Assembly: GCA_040755535.1 (NCBI GenBank)
Contig: JBFMAV010000003.1
Span: forward strand, 1-64,000
Length of the DNA: 64,000 nt
Direction of reading: 5' to 3'
Source: Aquabacter sp040755535
GTDB lineage: Bacteria > Pseudomonadota > Alphaproteobacteria > Rhizobiales > Xanthobacteraceae
The notes below the pieces were generated by a model. It was not told the DNA's origin. It worked only from the letters and a program-made list of their open reading frames with translations, and searched no databases. Positions 28,690 to 37,086 of the stretch are shown in pieces. The first letter of the stretch is position 1. Every line of letters starts with the position of its first letter. Position numbers and translations under genes: made by a program.

Positions 28690-28705
28690 GATGTGAAGCC
28701 TTCGA

Positions 28706-29548
28706 TCACGCCGGCTTTGCCGACACGTTCCTTTGCTTCGCCTTCGCGATCCGGCCATTGACGATTTGCGACAGCGCGACGATCACGATCACCGTGCCCA
28801 CATAGGCGATGATTTGCATGCCCGTGGGCTGTGCCCGATAGCCCACCATGGTCCGCAGCACCCGCCCGACCGCCCCATCGTCGGACAACAACCAGGAGGA
28901 ATCCCAAAGGGGATCCGACAAGGACTGGATGAACCCGGTGTCCTGGAGAATCCCCACCGACTGCGCGGCAAGGCCGGCGGCGAGCAGCGTGATGAGGATG
29001 GTTGTGGTCTTGAACAGCAGCTTCACGGGAATGGCGACCAGCCCGCGATAGAGCGCGAAGGACACCGCCGCCCCCGCCAGCACACCGAGCGCGAAGCCCA
29101 AAGCGACGTTTAGGGCGGATTCCCCGCTGATGGCGATGCCGTACATGAACAGCACCACTTCCACGCCCTCGCGCAGTACCGCCATGCCGACCACGATGCC
29201 GACGGCGGCAAGAGGCTTGCTGCCTTCGCGCACCTCACGGCCGACGGTCTTCATCTCAAGGACCATTTCCTTGCCGTGGCTCGCCATCCAGACCACGGTC
29301 CAGACCAACATGACCACCGCGATCGCCAGGATCGCCGCATTCAGCACGTCCTGGCCGGAGCCGTCGAACAGGGTGGCGATGCGCTCCGCGAATAGGGCGA
29401 CAAGGCATGAGCCGAGAACACCTCCGCCGATCCCCAGCGCGATGACGCGCCCACGGCCGGCGACGCCTTCGGTCGCTGCCAGCATGACGCCGACGATCAG
29501 GCCGGCCTCCAGCACTTCCCGGAAAACGATGATGAGGGCTGCGAGCAT
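28706..29548 (-). CDS. FTR1/EfeU-family high-affinity iron permease
   Basis: The 280-residue inner-membrane protein has about seven hydrophobic segments. Two REXXE iron-binding motifs, REVLE at residues 10-14 and REGVE near 130, lie in helices 1 and 4, as in yeast Ftr1 and bacterial EfeU. Such permeases take ferric iron handed over after oxidation by a partner oxidase. GGGAAAGG precedes ATG 29548. It is divergent from the imelysin/multicopper oxidase block, the likely partners. The neighbouring block carries an oxidase but no EfeB-type peroxidase, so this is not a standard EfeUOB operon. Confidence 0.92.
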   Translation of the reverse strand: MLAALIIVFREVLEAGLIVGVMLAATEGVAGRGRVIALGIGGGVLGSCLVALFAERIATLFDGSGQDVLNAAILAIAVVMLVWTVVWMASHGKEMVLEMKTVGREVREGSKPLAAVGIVVGMAVLREGVEVVLFMYGIAISGESALNVALGFALGVLAGAAVSFALYRGLVAIPVKLLFKTTTILITLLAAGLAAQSVGILQDTGFIQSLSDPLWDSSWLLSDDGAVGRVLRTMVGYRAQPTGMQIIAYVGTVIVIVALSQIVNGRIAKAKQRNVSAKPA

Positions 29549-30151
29549 GGAGCCTTTCCCGCTTCACGGGGGGCCGGCCCACCCCTTCGGCCATCGCGGC
29601 CTTCCGTCTAAGACAAGGCAGGTCGCCGGACAGACCTACGTTTCGAAATGCTTGACCTATATTTTGGTACACGGGCGCGTTTCGGCTGTCATCGGACGAG
29701 AGGAAGGATTGGAATCGCTAAAATGTAGCTTTCCCCAAGGGGAAGACCTTCGAGCCACCTGGCCAAGGCCGTCGCAGCAGGAAAGAGGCGCACGGGAAGG
29801 GGGGACCCCTCTCCGCGCCGGTCTCGCCCGGCGCGCCCGGTCTTGAAAGCGTGAAAACTCAATATTTATGAGCTTTCCCGGGGGCTGTGCGCCGGTAACG
29901 CGCGCCGCGTGAAAATCGAAGCGGCAGCATGATGCCGCACCGCCGATGCCGAGCGGTCGTTTCCGTTGGCAGCCCTTGCGTGACCGGAGCGTAGATGCTC
30001 AGAAAAAATATAGAATAATTCCATAATCGTCCGGAAATCTTGTTCCGGTTCCGCTGGCGTGTTTAGGGTGCGTCGGGTGTGATTGGGGGCGCCGCTTTGG
30101 CCCCACCGCCGTCCGGCCCGGTGCCGGTTCGTTCATGATGGGAGTTCACTC
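29549..30151. other. 603-base divergent control region of the iron locus
   Basis: No ORF in this gap looks coding. Composition is uneven: two AT-rich patches (29645-29672 and 30000-30028) stand in GC-rich sequence. A palindrome with arms TTCCCC and GGGGAA around AA occurs at 29731-29744, and an Irr-box-like palindrome at 30009-30025. The length suggests separate promoters with long leaders for the permease and for the imelysin block. Confidence 0.6.
30009..30025. promoter_or_regulatory. Irr/ICE-like operator upstream of the imelysin block
   Basis: Arms TATAGAAT and ATTCCATA around a central A match at seven of eight positions. The core AGAAT-A-ATTC strongly recalls the iron control element bound by Irr in rhizobia and relatives (TTTAGAA...TTCTAAA-like). 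It lies 127 bases before the first imelysin start. Irr/Fur-type iron control is inferred from sequence similarity and gene content only. Confidence 0.5.
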
Positions 30152-31483
30152 ATGCGTGCGCCTGTTGCCGCCGCCGCCTTTGCCATTGCGTTGGGCCTGT
30201 CCGGCCCCGTCCTTGCGCAGGCTCCTGCCGCGCCGTCGAAGACCGAGACCGCGCCCAAGGTCGGCGCCGCAAAACCCGCGGCGCTGAAGGCGCGCGACGT
30301 TGTGGTGCATTACGCCGACCAGGCGCAGGCCATGTATCAGAATTCCTATCTCGCCGCGGTGGAGATGCAGACGGCGATCACCGCCTTCCTCGCCAATCCC
30401 AGCGCCGCGACCCATCAGGCCGCCAAGGATGCCTGGAAGAAGGCGCGCGACCCCTACCAGATCACGGAAGGCTTCCGCTTCGGCAATCCCCTCGTGGATG
30501 AGTGGGAAGGCAATGTGAATGCCTGGCCGCTGGATGAAGGGCTGATCGACTATCTGGACAAGTCGCGCCCGCAATCGTCGGACGAGAACCCCCTTTATGC
30601 GGCGAACGTGATCGCCAGCAAGACGATCCGCATCGGCAAGAAGACGGTGGATGTGTCCAAGATCACGCCTCAGCTTCTGCACCAGCTGAATTCGGCGGCC
30701 GGCGTGGAATCCAACGTCGCCAGCGGCTGGCACGCCATCGAATTCCTGTTGTGGGGCAAGGATCTCCACGGCACGCAGCGCGGCGCGGGCGAGCGCCCCT
30801 GGACCGATTACGACACCAAGGCCTGCACCGGCGGAAACTGCGAGCGGCGGGCGGAATATCTTAAAGTCGCCACCGCCACGCTGGTCGCTGACCTGAAGGA
30901 CATGGCGGATGCGTGGGGCCCCAAGGGCAAGGCGCGCGCCGCCCTGCTGAAGAAGAAGGACAAGCCCGCCCTGGCCGTCATCTTCACGGGCATCGGCTCG
31001 CTGTCCTACGGCGAGTTGGCCGGCGAGCGCATGAAGCTCGGCCTGCTGCTGCACGATCCCGAGGAAGAGCACGACTGCTTCTCGGACAACACGCACAATT
31101 CGCACTATTACGACGAAGTCGGCATCCAGGACATCTATTACGGCCGCTTCACCAAGATCGACGGCTCCACCATGAGCGGGCCTTCGGTAGCGGACCTCGT
31201 GCGCGCCGCGGATCCCAAGGTGGCCGACGAGATCGACGCGAAGATGGCCGCTGCGCTTGCCGCCCTCAAGGCCATCAAGGACACCGCCGACAGCGGCGAG
31301 ATGTATTACGACATGATGCTCGCGGACGGGAATGAGAAGGGCAACAAGCTTGTCCAGGCCGGCGTCGATGCGCTGGTCGCCCAGGCCCATGCCATCGAGC
31401 GCGGCGTGGCCGTTCTCAAGTTGCAGATCAAGGTCGAAGGCTCCGAGAGCCTCGATAACCCCGAGGCTGCGAAGAAGAAGTGA
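30152..31483 (+). CDS. Imelysin-like (M75 / IrpA) periplasmic iron-associated protein
   Basis: The 443-residue protein has a Sec signal (MRAPVAAAAFAIALGLSGP, cleavage after LAQA near 26). It then has a helical M75 domain with the GxHxxE-type motif GWHAIEFLLWG near residue 200 and conserved blocks FRFGNPLVDEWEG, NVNAWPLDEGLIDYL and DDPEEEHDCFSDNTHNS-like (as HDCFSDNTH). M75 proteins are iron-regulated, and several bind or deliver iron; peptidase activity is doubtful. GGAG at 30141 sets the start. A hairpin with arms GGGGGC/GCCCCC near 31567-31581 separates it from the oxidase gene, so downstream expression may be attenuated. Confidence 0.92.
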   Translation: MRAPVAAAAFAIALGLSGPVLAQAPAAPSKTETAPKVGAAKPAALKARDVVVHYADQAQAMYQNSYLAAVEMQTAITAFLANPSAATHQAAKDAWKKARDPYQITEGFRFGNPLVDEWEGNVNAWPLDEGLIDYLDKSRPQSSDENPLYAANVIASKTIRIGKKTVDVSKITPQLLHQLNSAAGVESNVASGWHAIEFLLWGKDLHGTQRGAGERPWTDYDTKACTGGNCERRAEYLKVATATLVADLKDMADAWGPKGKARAALLKKKDKPALAVIFTGIGSLSYGELAGERMKLGLLLHDPEEEHDCFSDNTHNSHYYDEVGIQDIYYGRFTKIDGSTMSGPSVADLVRAADPKVADEIDAKMAAALAALKAIKDTADSGEMYYDMMLADGNEKGNKLVQAGVDALVAQAHAIERGVAVLKLQIKVEGSESLDNPEAAKKK

Positions 31484-31623
31484 GGCACGGCGGGCGTCCG
31501 CCGTCCGCTACTGTCAAGCGTGGTTGGCCGAGCTTGGTATCGGCCGGCCGCACGCTGGGCCGGACCGGGGGCGTCGCCCCCGCCCGGGGCGCATGAGGAG
31601 CCGCGCACGGCGCGGGGGGAGAG

Positions 31624-33096
31624 ATGATCTCACGGCGTGGAGTGATACTGGGCGGGGCGGCGGCGGGCCTTGTGGCGGCCATGCCGTCCGCCATCGGGCA
31701 GGTGCCGCCGTCCATCGACACCCTGCCGCCGACCGCGCCGGTCAAGCGCATCGCCTTGTCCGCAGGCGAGATGGATGTTCGCCTCCTCGGTCCCGACAAG
31801 CCGGCGACGCGACACTTCTGCGCCTATGACGCCGAGCCGTTCAAGATCTTCCGATTTGATCGCGGCACGCGCCTCGCCGTGGACTTCACCAACCGTTTGC
31901 CCGACCCCACCACGGTCCATTGGCATGGCATTCGCGTGCCCAATGTGTCGGACGGCGTGGCGCCGCTGACCCAGGAGGTGATCCAGCCCGGCGGCACCTT
32001 CAGCTACAATGTGCCCCTTCCCGACAGCGGCTTTTACTTTTTCCACCCCCATTGCGACGAGACGGGGCAAGTGGGACGGGGGCTGTTCGCGCTCCTCATC
32101 GTGGACGACCCGGAAGAGCGGAAGGTCAAGTTCGACGCCGAATGCTTCATCGTGGTGAAGGACTGGCGCCTTGCCGAGGACGGCCAATGGATGGGCATGA
32201 GCACCGATGACGGCGCCGCCACCGCCGGCACATTCGGCACGGTGCGGGCCACCAATGGCAGCGTGACGCCGCCGCGCGTCGAAGTGCCCGCTTATGGCGA
32301 TGCCCGGGTGCGGGTGATTGTGGCGGACGCGACGCGCGTCATCGATCTCGGCACCGACCATGACGATGCCGCCCTCATCGCGGTGGACGGCCAGGCCCTG
32401 CTGCCCCCGCGTGTGCTGGACAACCTGCCGGACGGCATCTGGCGCATGGGGCCCGCCATGCGGGCCGACCTCCAGGTGCGCATGCCGGGGCCGGGCCAGG
32501 AGGTGAAGGTCTATGACTATCGCACTGGCGAGCCCTATCTTCTGACCACCCTGGTCGCCGTAGACAAGGGCCTGAAGAAGACTGCTTTCAAGCCCAAGGC
32601 GCTGCCCGCGTCCACGGCGCCCCAGCCCGATCTCGCGCGCCCGACGCCGCTGGACTATCTGGTGCAGGTCTCTGCCGGCCCGACCATCGTCAGCCCACCT
32701 TTGCCGGCGGATGATCCGCTCGCCAAGGCGCTGGTGGATTCGCTGTGCGTCGGCGCCAAGACCCATTGGGCCATCAGCCGGGATTCCTGGCCCACCGACG
32801 AGGCGCTGCGCCTGCCGCCACCGCTCAGCCAATTGTCCGCCGGAACCAGTTATGTGGTGACCTGCACCAATGTCACCAAGCATGTGCACCCCATGCATCT
32901 GCACGGCCACGTCTTTCGCGTGCTCTCTTCATCCAAGAAGAAAGGCATGCCGCAGTATCTGGCCGACACGGTCATCGTTGAACCCAATGAGAGCGTGCAG
33001 TTCGCCTTCAAGGCGGTGAGCGGCAATTGGGTGTTTCACTGTCACATCCTGGAACACATGGACACCGGCCTCATGGGCTGGTTCCGCGTGGCATGA
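31624..33096 (+). CDS. Multicopper oxidase (laccase-type, exported)
   Basis: The 490-residue protein begins MISRRGVILGGAAAGL, a twin-arginine signal. All four copper-ligand segments are present: HWHG (99-102), HPHC (141-144), HPMHLHGH (422-429) and HCHILEH (472-478), giving the type 1 ligands Cys473 and His478 and the trinuclear histidines. The residue ten after Cys473 is Leu483, where CueO and CotA have the axial Met, implying a higher-potential site. There is no Met-rich CueO-like insert. Next to an FTR1 permease, a ferroxidase role is the best guess; copper detoxification is the alternative. The stop overlaps the next start (ATGA). Confidence 0.9.
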   Translation: MISRRGVILGGAAAGLVAAMPSAIGQVPPSIDTLPPTAPVKRIALSAGEMDVRLLGPDKPATRHFCAYDAEPFKIFRFDRGTRLAVDFTNRLPDPTTVHWHGIRVPNVSDGVAPLTQEVIQPGGTFSYNVPLPDSGFYFFHPHCDETGQVGRGLFALLIVDDPEERKVKFDAECFIVVKDWRLAEDGQWMGMSTDDGAATAGTFGTVRATNGSVTPPRVEVPAYGDARVRVIVADATRVIDLGTDHDDAALIAVDGQALLPPRVLDNLPDGIWRMGPAMRADLQVRMPGPGQEVKVYDYRTGEPYLLTTLVAVDKGLKKTAFKPKALPASTAPQPDLARPTPLDYLVQVSAGPTIVSPPLPADDPLAKALVDSLCVGAKTHWAISRDSWPTDEALRLPPPLSQLSAGTSYVVTCTNVTKHVHPMHLHGHVFRVLSSSKKKGMPQYLADTVIVEPNESVQFAFKAVSGNWVFHCHILEHMDTGLMGWFRVA

Positions 33097-34313
33097 GGCG
33101 CGCACGCTGGGCTTTCGGCGCGGGTGTGGTCGCGCTCGTGGCGATCGGAGGGAACGCGCTTGCGGGCCTTGATGATCTGGATCTCAAGATCGGCAAGGCG
33201 CTGTTCGATCGCGCCTGGGTGATTGCCGGCGCCTCAACCAAGGCCGATGACGGCCTCGGCCCCTTGTTCGACGCCAGGTCCTGCGCCTCCTGCCACCCCC
33301 GCGAGGGACGCGGCATGATCCGTGTGGATGCGGATGGCACTCTGGAGGGGCGCGGCGCGGTGCTGGTCCTCGGCCGGCCGGACGGCTCCGGCGATCCGGT
33401 CTACGGACGGCGCTTGCAGATCGATGCAGTGCCCGGCCTGACGCCGGAAGGTGTGCTTGCCGTAGAAGGGCGCCCGCTCCCGGATGGACGTCTCGCGCGC
33501 GTGCCCGCACCCCGCCATTTGGCCCAAGGTCCGCTTGATCCGCACACCGGCATGTCCTTGCGGGCCGCGCCCGACCTGCGGGGACGCGGTCGTCTGGAGC
33601 TTGTGACGCTCGAGACCGCTGAAGCCGTCGCGGCCTCTCAGCCTGAAGCGGTGCGTGGCCGGGTGCGCCGGGTGGTCGGCCCGGATGGAGCCATAACGCT
33701 CGGGCGATACGGATGGAAGGCCTCGCAGCCCACACTGGAGGCCCAGAGCTCCGAAGCCTTCTTTCTCGACATGGGCCTTTCGACGCCCCTCCACCCCGAG
33801 CCCTGGGGCGATTGTACTGCGCTCCAGCCCGCGTGTCGCGCCGCGCCCCATGGGCGCGAAGAAGAAGGGGCGGTGGAGATCCCGCAGGTGCTGGTGGACC
33901 GCGTCGTGGCGTTTGTGGCCTCCCTGCCGGTTCCCCCCGCGAAACAGAATCCAAAGGGGGCTGCCCTGTTTGCCAGCACCGGATGCGCGCAATGCCATCG
34001 CCCCAGCCTGCCTTTAGCCAATGGGGGCGCAGCGCCCCTTTACACCGACCTCCTCCTGCATGATCTCGGTCCGGGCCTCGCAGACACTCTGTCGGAGCCC
34101 GGCGTCAAAGCCAGCGAATGGCGAACGGCACCCCTGTCGGGCATGTCCGACGCCCTCGCGCGCGGCACGGGGCTCCTTCATGATGGCCGCGCGCCGTCGG
34201 TGGCTGCGGCCATCTCCTGGCATGGCGGACAGGCGGACAGTGCGCGCAGGGCCTTTGAGGCTCTGTCGGACAAGGATCGTGCGGCCCTGATCGCTTATGT
34301 GTCGAACCTCTAA
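33093..34313 (+). CDS. Di-heme c-type oxidoreductase (DUF1111-like)
   Basis: The 406-residue exported protein has a signal at about residues 1-24. Two heme c sites follow: CASCH (64-68), after a GLGPLFDARSCASC block typical of DUF1111 proteins, and CAQCH (298-302). A distal WRTAPLSGM and LLHDGRA segment near the C-terminus is also typical of the family. It resembles MauG/cytochrome c peroxidase relatives called thiol oxidoreductases, whose substrates are mostly unknown. It is translationally coupled to the multicopper oxidase and sits between two imelysin genes, so it may relay electrons released by iron oxidation. Confidence 0.88.
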   Translation: MRRARWAFGAGVVALVAIGGNALAGLDDLDLKIGKALFDRAWVIAGASTKADDGLGPLFDARSCASCHPREGRGMIRVDADGTLEGRGAVLVLGRPDGSGDPVYGRRLQIDAVPGLTPEGVLAVEGRPLPDGRLARVPAPRHLAQGPLDPHTGMSLRAAPDLRGRGRLELVTLETAEAVAASQPEAVRGRVRRVVGPDGAITLGRYGWKASQPTLEAQSSEAFFLDMGLSTPLHPEPWGDCTALQPACRAAPHGREEEGAVEIPQVLVDRVVAFVASLPVPPAKQNPKGAALFASTGCAQCHRPSLPLANGGAAPLYTDLLLHDLGPGLADTLSEPGVKASEWRTAPLSGMSDALARGTGLLHDGRAPSVAAAISWHGGQADSARRAFEALSDKDRAALIAYVSNL

Positions 34314-34337
34314 GACCCCAGGATGGGAGCAGAGACC

Positions 34338-35402
34338 ATGATGTCGCTCGCCGCACGCTTCGCCGCCGTCCCGCTCGCGCTGGCGGTCAGCCTAGCGCCC
34401 GTCCAGGCCGCGCCCGCGCTCGATCCCGTGCCGCTCATCGAGACCTGGCTTCTGCCGCGCTATGACGCTCTGACAGCGGCCAGCGCCCAGCAGCGGGCTG
34501 CCTGGACGTCCTTTTGCGCCGCGCCCTCCGCAACCGGCATCGGTGCGCTGAAGGATGCGTATCTCAAGACCGCCGACGCTTGGACCGCCGTCGAATTTGT
34601 CACCATGGGGCCGATCAGCCTCTCCCTGCGCGCCGACCGGTTCAATTTCTTCCCGGATCGGCGCAATGCGATCCAGCGCGGCATGGCCGAGGTGATGTCC
34701 AGCACGGACGAGGGCCGCTTCGATGCGGAGCGTTTCGCCAAGTCCAATGCGGCCGCGCAGGGGCTTCCGGCCCTGGAGCGCCTGCTGTACGAACCCGGCG
34801 CACCCGAAGCCCTCGCCAGCGGCGGAGAGGCGGTTGTGAGATGCCGATACGGAACCGCGATCGCCATCAACCTTGCCGCCATCGCGCAGGATGTGCGGGC
34901 GGGCTGGGGCGACCGCACATCCGGCGCATTGGGCGCGGTGGTGTCCGGCAAGGGTGATCCGGTCTTTTTTCCCGATGCGGCGGCGGTGCCGGGCATGATC
35001 CTCACGGACCTGTCTGGCGCCTATCAGCGCGTCTCGGACACCCGCATCCTGCCGGTGCTGGGCAATGGGGACCCCAAGCCCTTGCTGGCGGAGGGGTGGC
35101 GCTCGGGCCGCTCGGGTCAGGTGGTCAAAGTGATGATCACATCCGCCGACGCCTTGCTTCAGGAGATCGCGAAGCAATTGCCCAGCCGCACCCAATGGGC
35201 CGTGAACAAGGCCGCGACGGCTGCGGACAAGGCGGCGACCGATTTTCCCGCCGACCTTGGCGCGGCGGCGCAAGCCAGTGACGGGCCAGCAAAGATCCAG
35301 GCGGCGCTGAAGGCCTTCAAGGCGGCGCAAATTACGGTCTATCGGCCCATCGCTGCCTATTTCGGCATTTCGCTTGGATTTAACGCCCTGGATGGGGATT
35401 GA
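34338..35402 (+). CDS. Second imelysin-like (M75) protein
   Basis: The 354-residue exported protein has a signal of about 26 residues ending in APVQAAP. The helical M75 domain carries LPRYDALTAAS, the WTAVEFVTMGP segment, and QGLPALERLLYEPG in place of the canonical GxHxxE motif. Its late RVSDTRILPVLG region resembles the small imelysin subfamily that travels with DUF1111 and DUF1513 genes. GGGAGCAGAGACC before ATG 34338 supports that start over 34323. It is only distantly like the first imelysin protein in this block, so the two probably have different tasks. Confidence 0.87.
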   Translation: MMSLAARFAAVPLALAVSLAPVQAAPALDPVPLIETWLLPRYDALTAASAQQRAAWTSFCAAPSATGIGALKDAYLKTADAWTAVEFVTMGPISLSLRADRFNFFPDRRNAIQRGMAEVMSSTDEGRFDAERFAKSNAAAQGLPALERLLYEPGAPEALASGGEAVVRCRYGTAIAINLAAIAQDVRAGWGDRTSGALGAVVSGKGDPVFFPDAAAVPGMILTDLSGAYQRVSDTRILPVLGNGDPKPLLAEGWRSGRSGQVVKVMITSADALLQEIAKQLPSRTQWAVNKAATAADKAATDFPADLGAAAQASDGPAKIQAALKAFKAAQITVYRPIAAYFGISLGFNALDGD

Positions 35403-35406
35403 AGGC

Positions 35407-36534
35407 ATGATGTCACGGCGCGCGCTCCTGGCCGGCGGCCTGACATCGCTTCTTGGGCCGCGGGCCGCGCTGGCTGAGGCGAACGCCCTGTTGCATGCCC
35501 GCTCGCATGCGCAGGATGCTAGGTGGCTGACCACGGCGGCTGAGGGCGAGGCATTCGGAGCCTTCGTTCTCGGGCCGGGTATGGAGGCGGCGGAGCGGGC
35601 GAGCGCGACGGTTCGGCTGCACGGGATCGAGGCGAGCCCCACCGGCCCGCTGGCCGTGGCCGTCGGCCGTCGGCCGGGCCGTGTCGCCCTTGTGTTCGAT
35701 CGCGAGAAGGGCGGCAGGGTCGGAGAATTCGATCCGGGAGACGGGCGCGTCTTTGCCGGTCACGGCCGGTTTTCGCCGGACGGGTCCTTGTTCTTCACCA
35801 CGGAAATCGAGCGCGCCCCAGGGGGGCAGGCACGGGGCATGGGACGTGGAATCGTCGCTGCCCGCAGGGTCGAGGCGAGCTTCGAGATTGTCGGCGAATG
35901 GCCGAGCATGGGCGATGGTCCCCATGACCTCATGCGTTCCGGGGGGGCGCTCGTGGTGGCCAATGGCGGCATCGAGCCCAATACACCCGAGGCCCGCGAC
36001 GCCGAGAGCACCGGCAGCAGCATCACTCTCCTCGATCCCTCGACCGGCGCCGTGCGCGGAGAGGGGCAGCTTTCGGACGACCTCGCGAGCCTGTCCTTAC
36101 GCCATCTGGCGCGGGACGGCAGGGGCTGGACGGTGGTCGCGGCGCAGGATCTGCTGAAGGATGGCATCGCCCGCCCGCTTCTGTTTTCCATCGCTCGGGA
36201 CGGGGCCTTGTCCCCTCTTGAGGCGCCGGATGGTGAACTGCGTGCGCTGCGCGGCTATGTGGGCTCTGTGGCCATCGACCGCTCCGGCGCCTATGTCGCC
36301 TGCGCGACCCCTCGGGGAAACCGTGTGGCGGTCTGGACGCGCGAGGGGCGTTATGTCGGGGCAGTGCCCCTCATGGACGGCTGCGGCCTTGCCGCGACGC
36401 CCGAAGCTGCGCGCTTCATTGCCACCAGTGGCTATGGAGAAATCATCATCGTCGCGGTGGAAAACGGGCAGGTCGGTGTCGCCGCCCGGCAGACCGGAGG
36501 CCCGCGCTTCGACAATCATGTGGCTGAGGGATAG
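35407..36534 (+). CDS. DUF1513 protein (beta-propeller-like, exported)
   Basis: The 375-residue protein has a twin-arginine-type signal (MMSRRALLAGGLTSLLG). Repeated beta-strand units with FDREKGGRVGEF, GHGRFSPDGSLFFTTE, NGGIEPNTPE, SSITLLDPSTG, RHLARD and GSVAIDRSGAYVACATPRGN are typical of DUF1513, a predicted seven-bladed propeller. GAAGG precedes ATG 35407. Members are nearly always next to imelysin and DUF1111 genes, as here, four bases after the second imelysin stop. The biochemical role is unknown; scaffolding of the periplasmic complex is one inference. Confidence 0.87.
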   Translation: MMSRRALLAGGLTSLLGPRAALAEANALLHARSHAQDARWLTTAAEGEAFGAFVLGPGMEAAERASATVRLHGIEASPTGPLAVAVGRRPGRVALVFDREKGGRVGEFDPGDGRVFAGHGRFSPDGSLFFTTEIERAPGGQARGMGRGIVAARRVEASFEIVGEWPSMGDGPHDLMRSGGALVVANGGIEPNTPEARDAESTGSSITLLDPSTGAVRGEGQLSDDLASLSLRHLARDGRGWTVVAAQDLLKDGIARPLLFSIARDGALSPLEAPDGELRALRGYVGSVAIDRSGAYVACATPRGNRVAVWTREGRYVGAVPLMDGCGLAATPEAARFIATSGYGEIIIVAVENGQVGVAARQTGGPRFDNHVAEG

Positions 36535-36636
36535 GCCGCTGCGAGTCTTGGCCGGCGGGTCCCAAAATTCCGGGGCGCGCGCCGGCTGGAGCTTGCCAGA
36601 CGGCCATGGCCGGAGACCGGCCACGGCCGAGGTCCC

Positions 36637-36864
36637 TCACATGTTCTTCTTCAGTTGTTGCAGCGCCTTGGCGCAGCCGACGCTGATCTGCTGTCCATGG
36701 GACTGGAGACACGCGAGCAGACGGCCGTCGCCCGCCGGCACGCCCTTGCAGAGGCGCGCGATGTCCGCTTCGCAATAGGTAAGAATGGGATTTTGTTGCG
36801 CCCAGGCGGCACCGCCTGAGAGCAGCAGCGAGGCGACGGCGAAGGTCGTGAGACGGATGCGCAT
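36637..36864 (-). CDS. Small secreted cysteine-rich protein (GLG1-type repeat)
   Basis: The 75-residue precursor has a signal MRIRLTTFAVASLLLSGGAAWA (cleavage near 22) and a mature part of about 53 residues. That part has four cysteines spaced as YCEADIARLCKGVPAGDGR, LLACLQSH and VGCAKAL, one Cys-rich GLG1-type repeat. Two disulfides are expected, in the periplasm or outside the cell. AGGA seven bases before ATG 36864 supports the start. It converges with the DUF1513 gene but its function is unknown; a link to the iron locus is not shown. Confidence 0.8.
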   Translation of the reverse strand: MRIRLTTFAVASLLLSGGAAWAQQNPILTYCEADIARLCKGVPAGDGRLLACLQSHGQQISVGCAKALQQLKKNM

Positions 36865-37086
36865 GCGGAGATCCTGCCCGAAAGGGGAGTGACCGGAATT
36901 GTCTAGCCCAGGCCCTCGGGGAAGCGCCATGGCCGAACCGCAAGGGGTCAAAAATTGACGCCGCCGGCTCGCCGAAATCCGCCCGCGGGAGGCTTCAAGA
37001 GACCGCCGGGAAACCGGAACGCTCTGTCTCATTATCTGACGGGTTTTCCGTCGCGCGCACTGGTTCCAACATCGCCCGGACATGGT

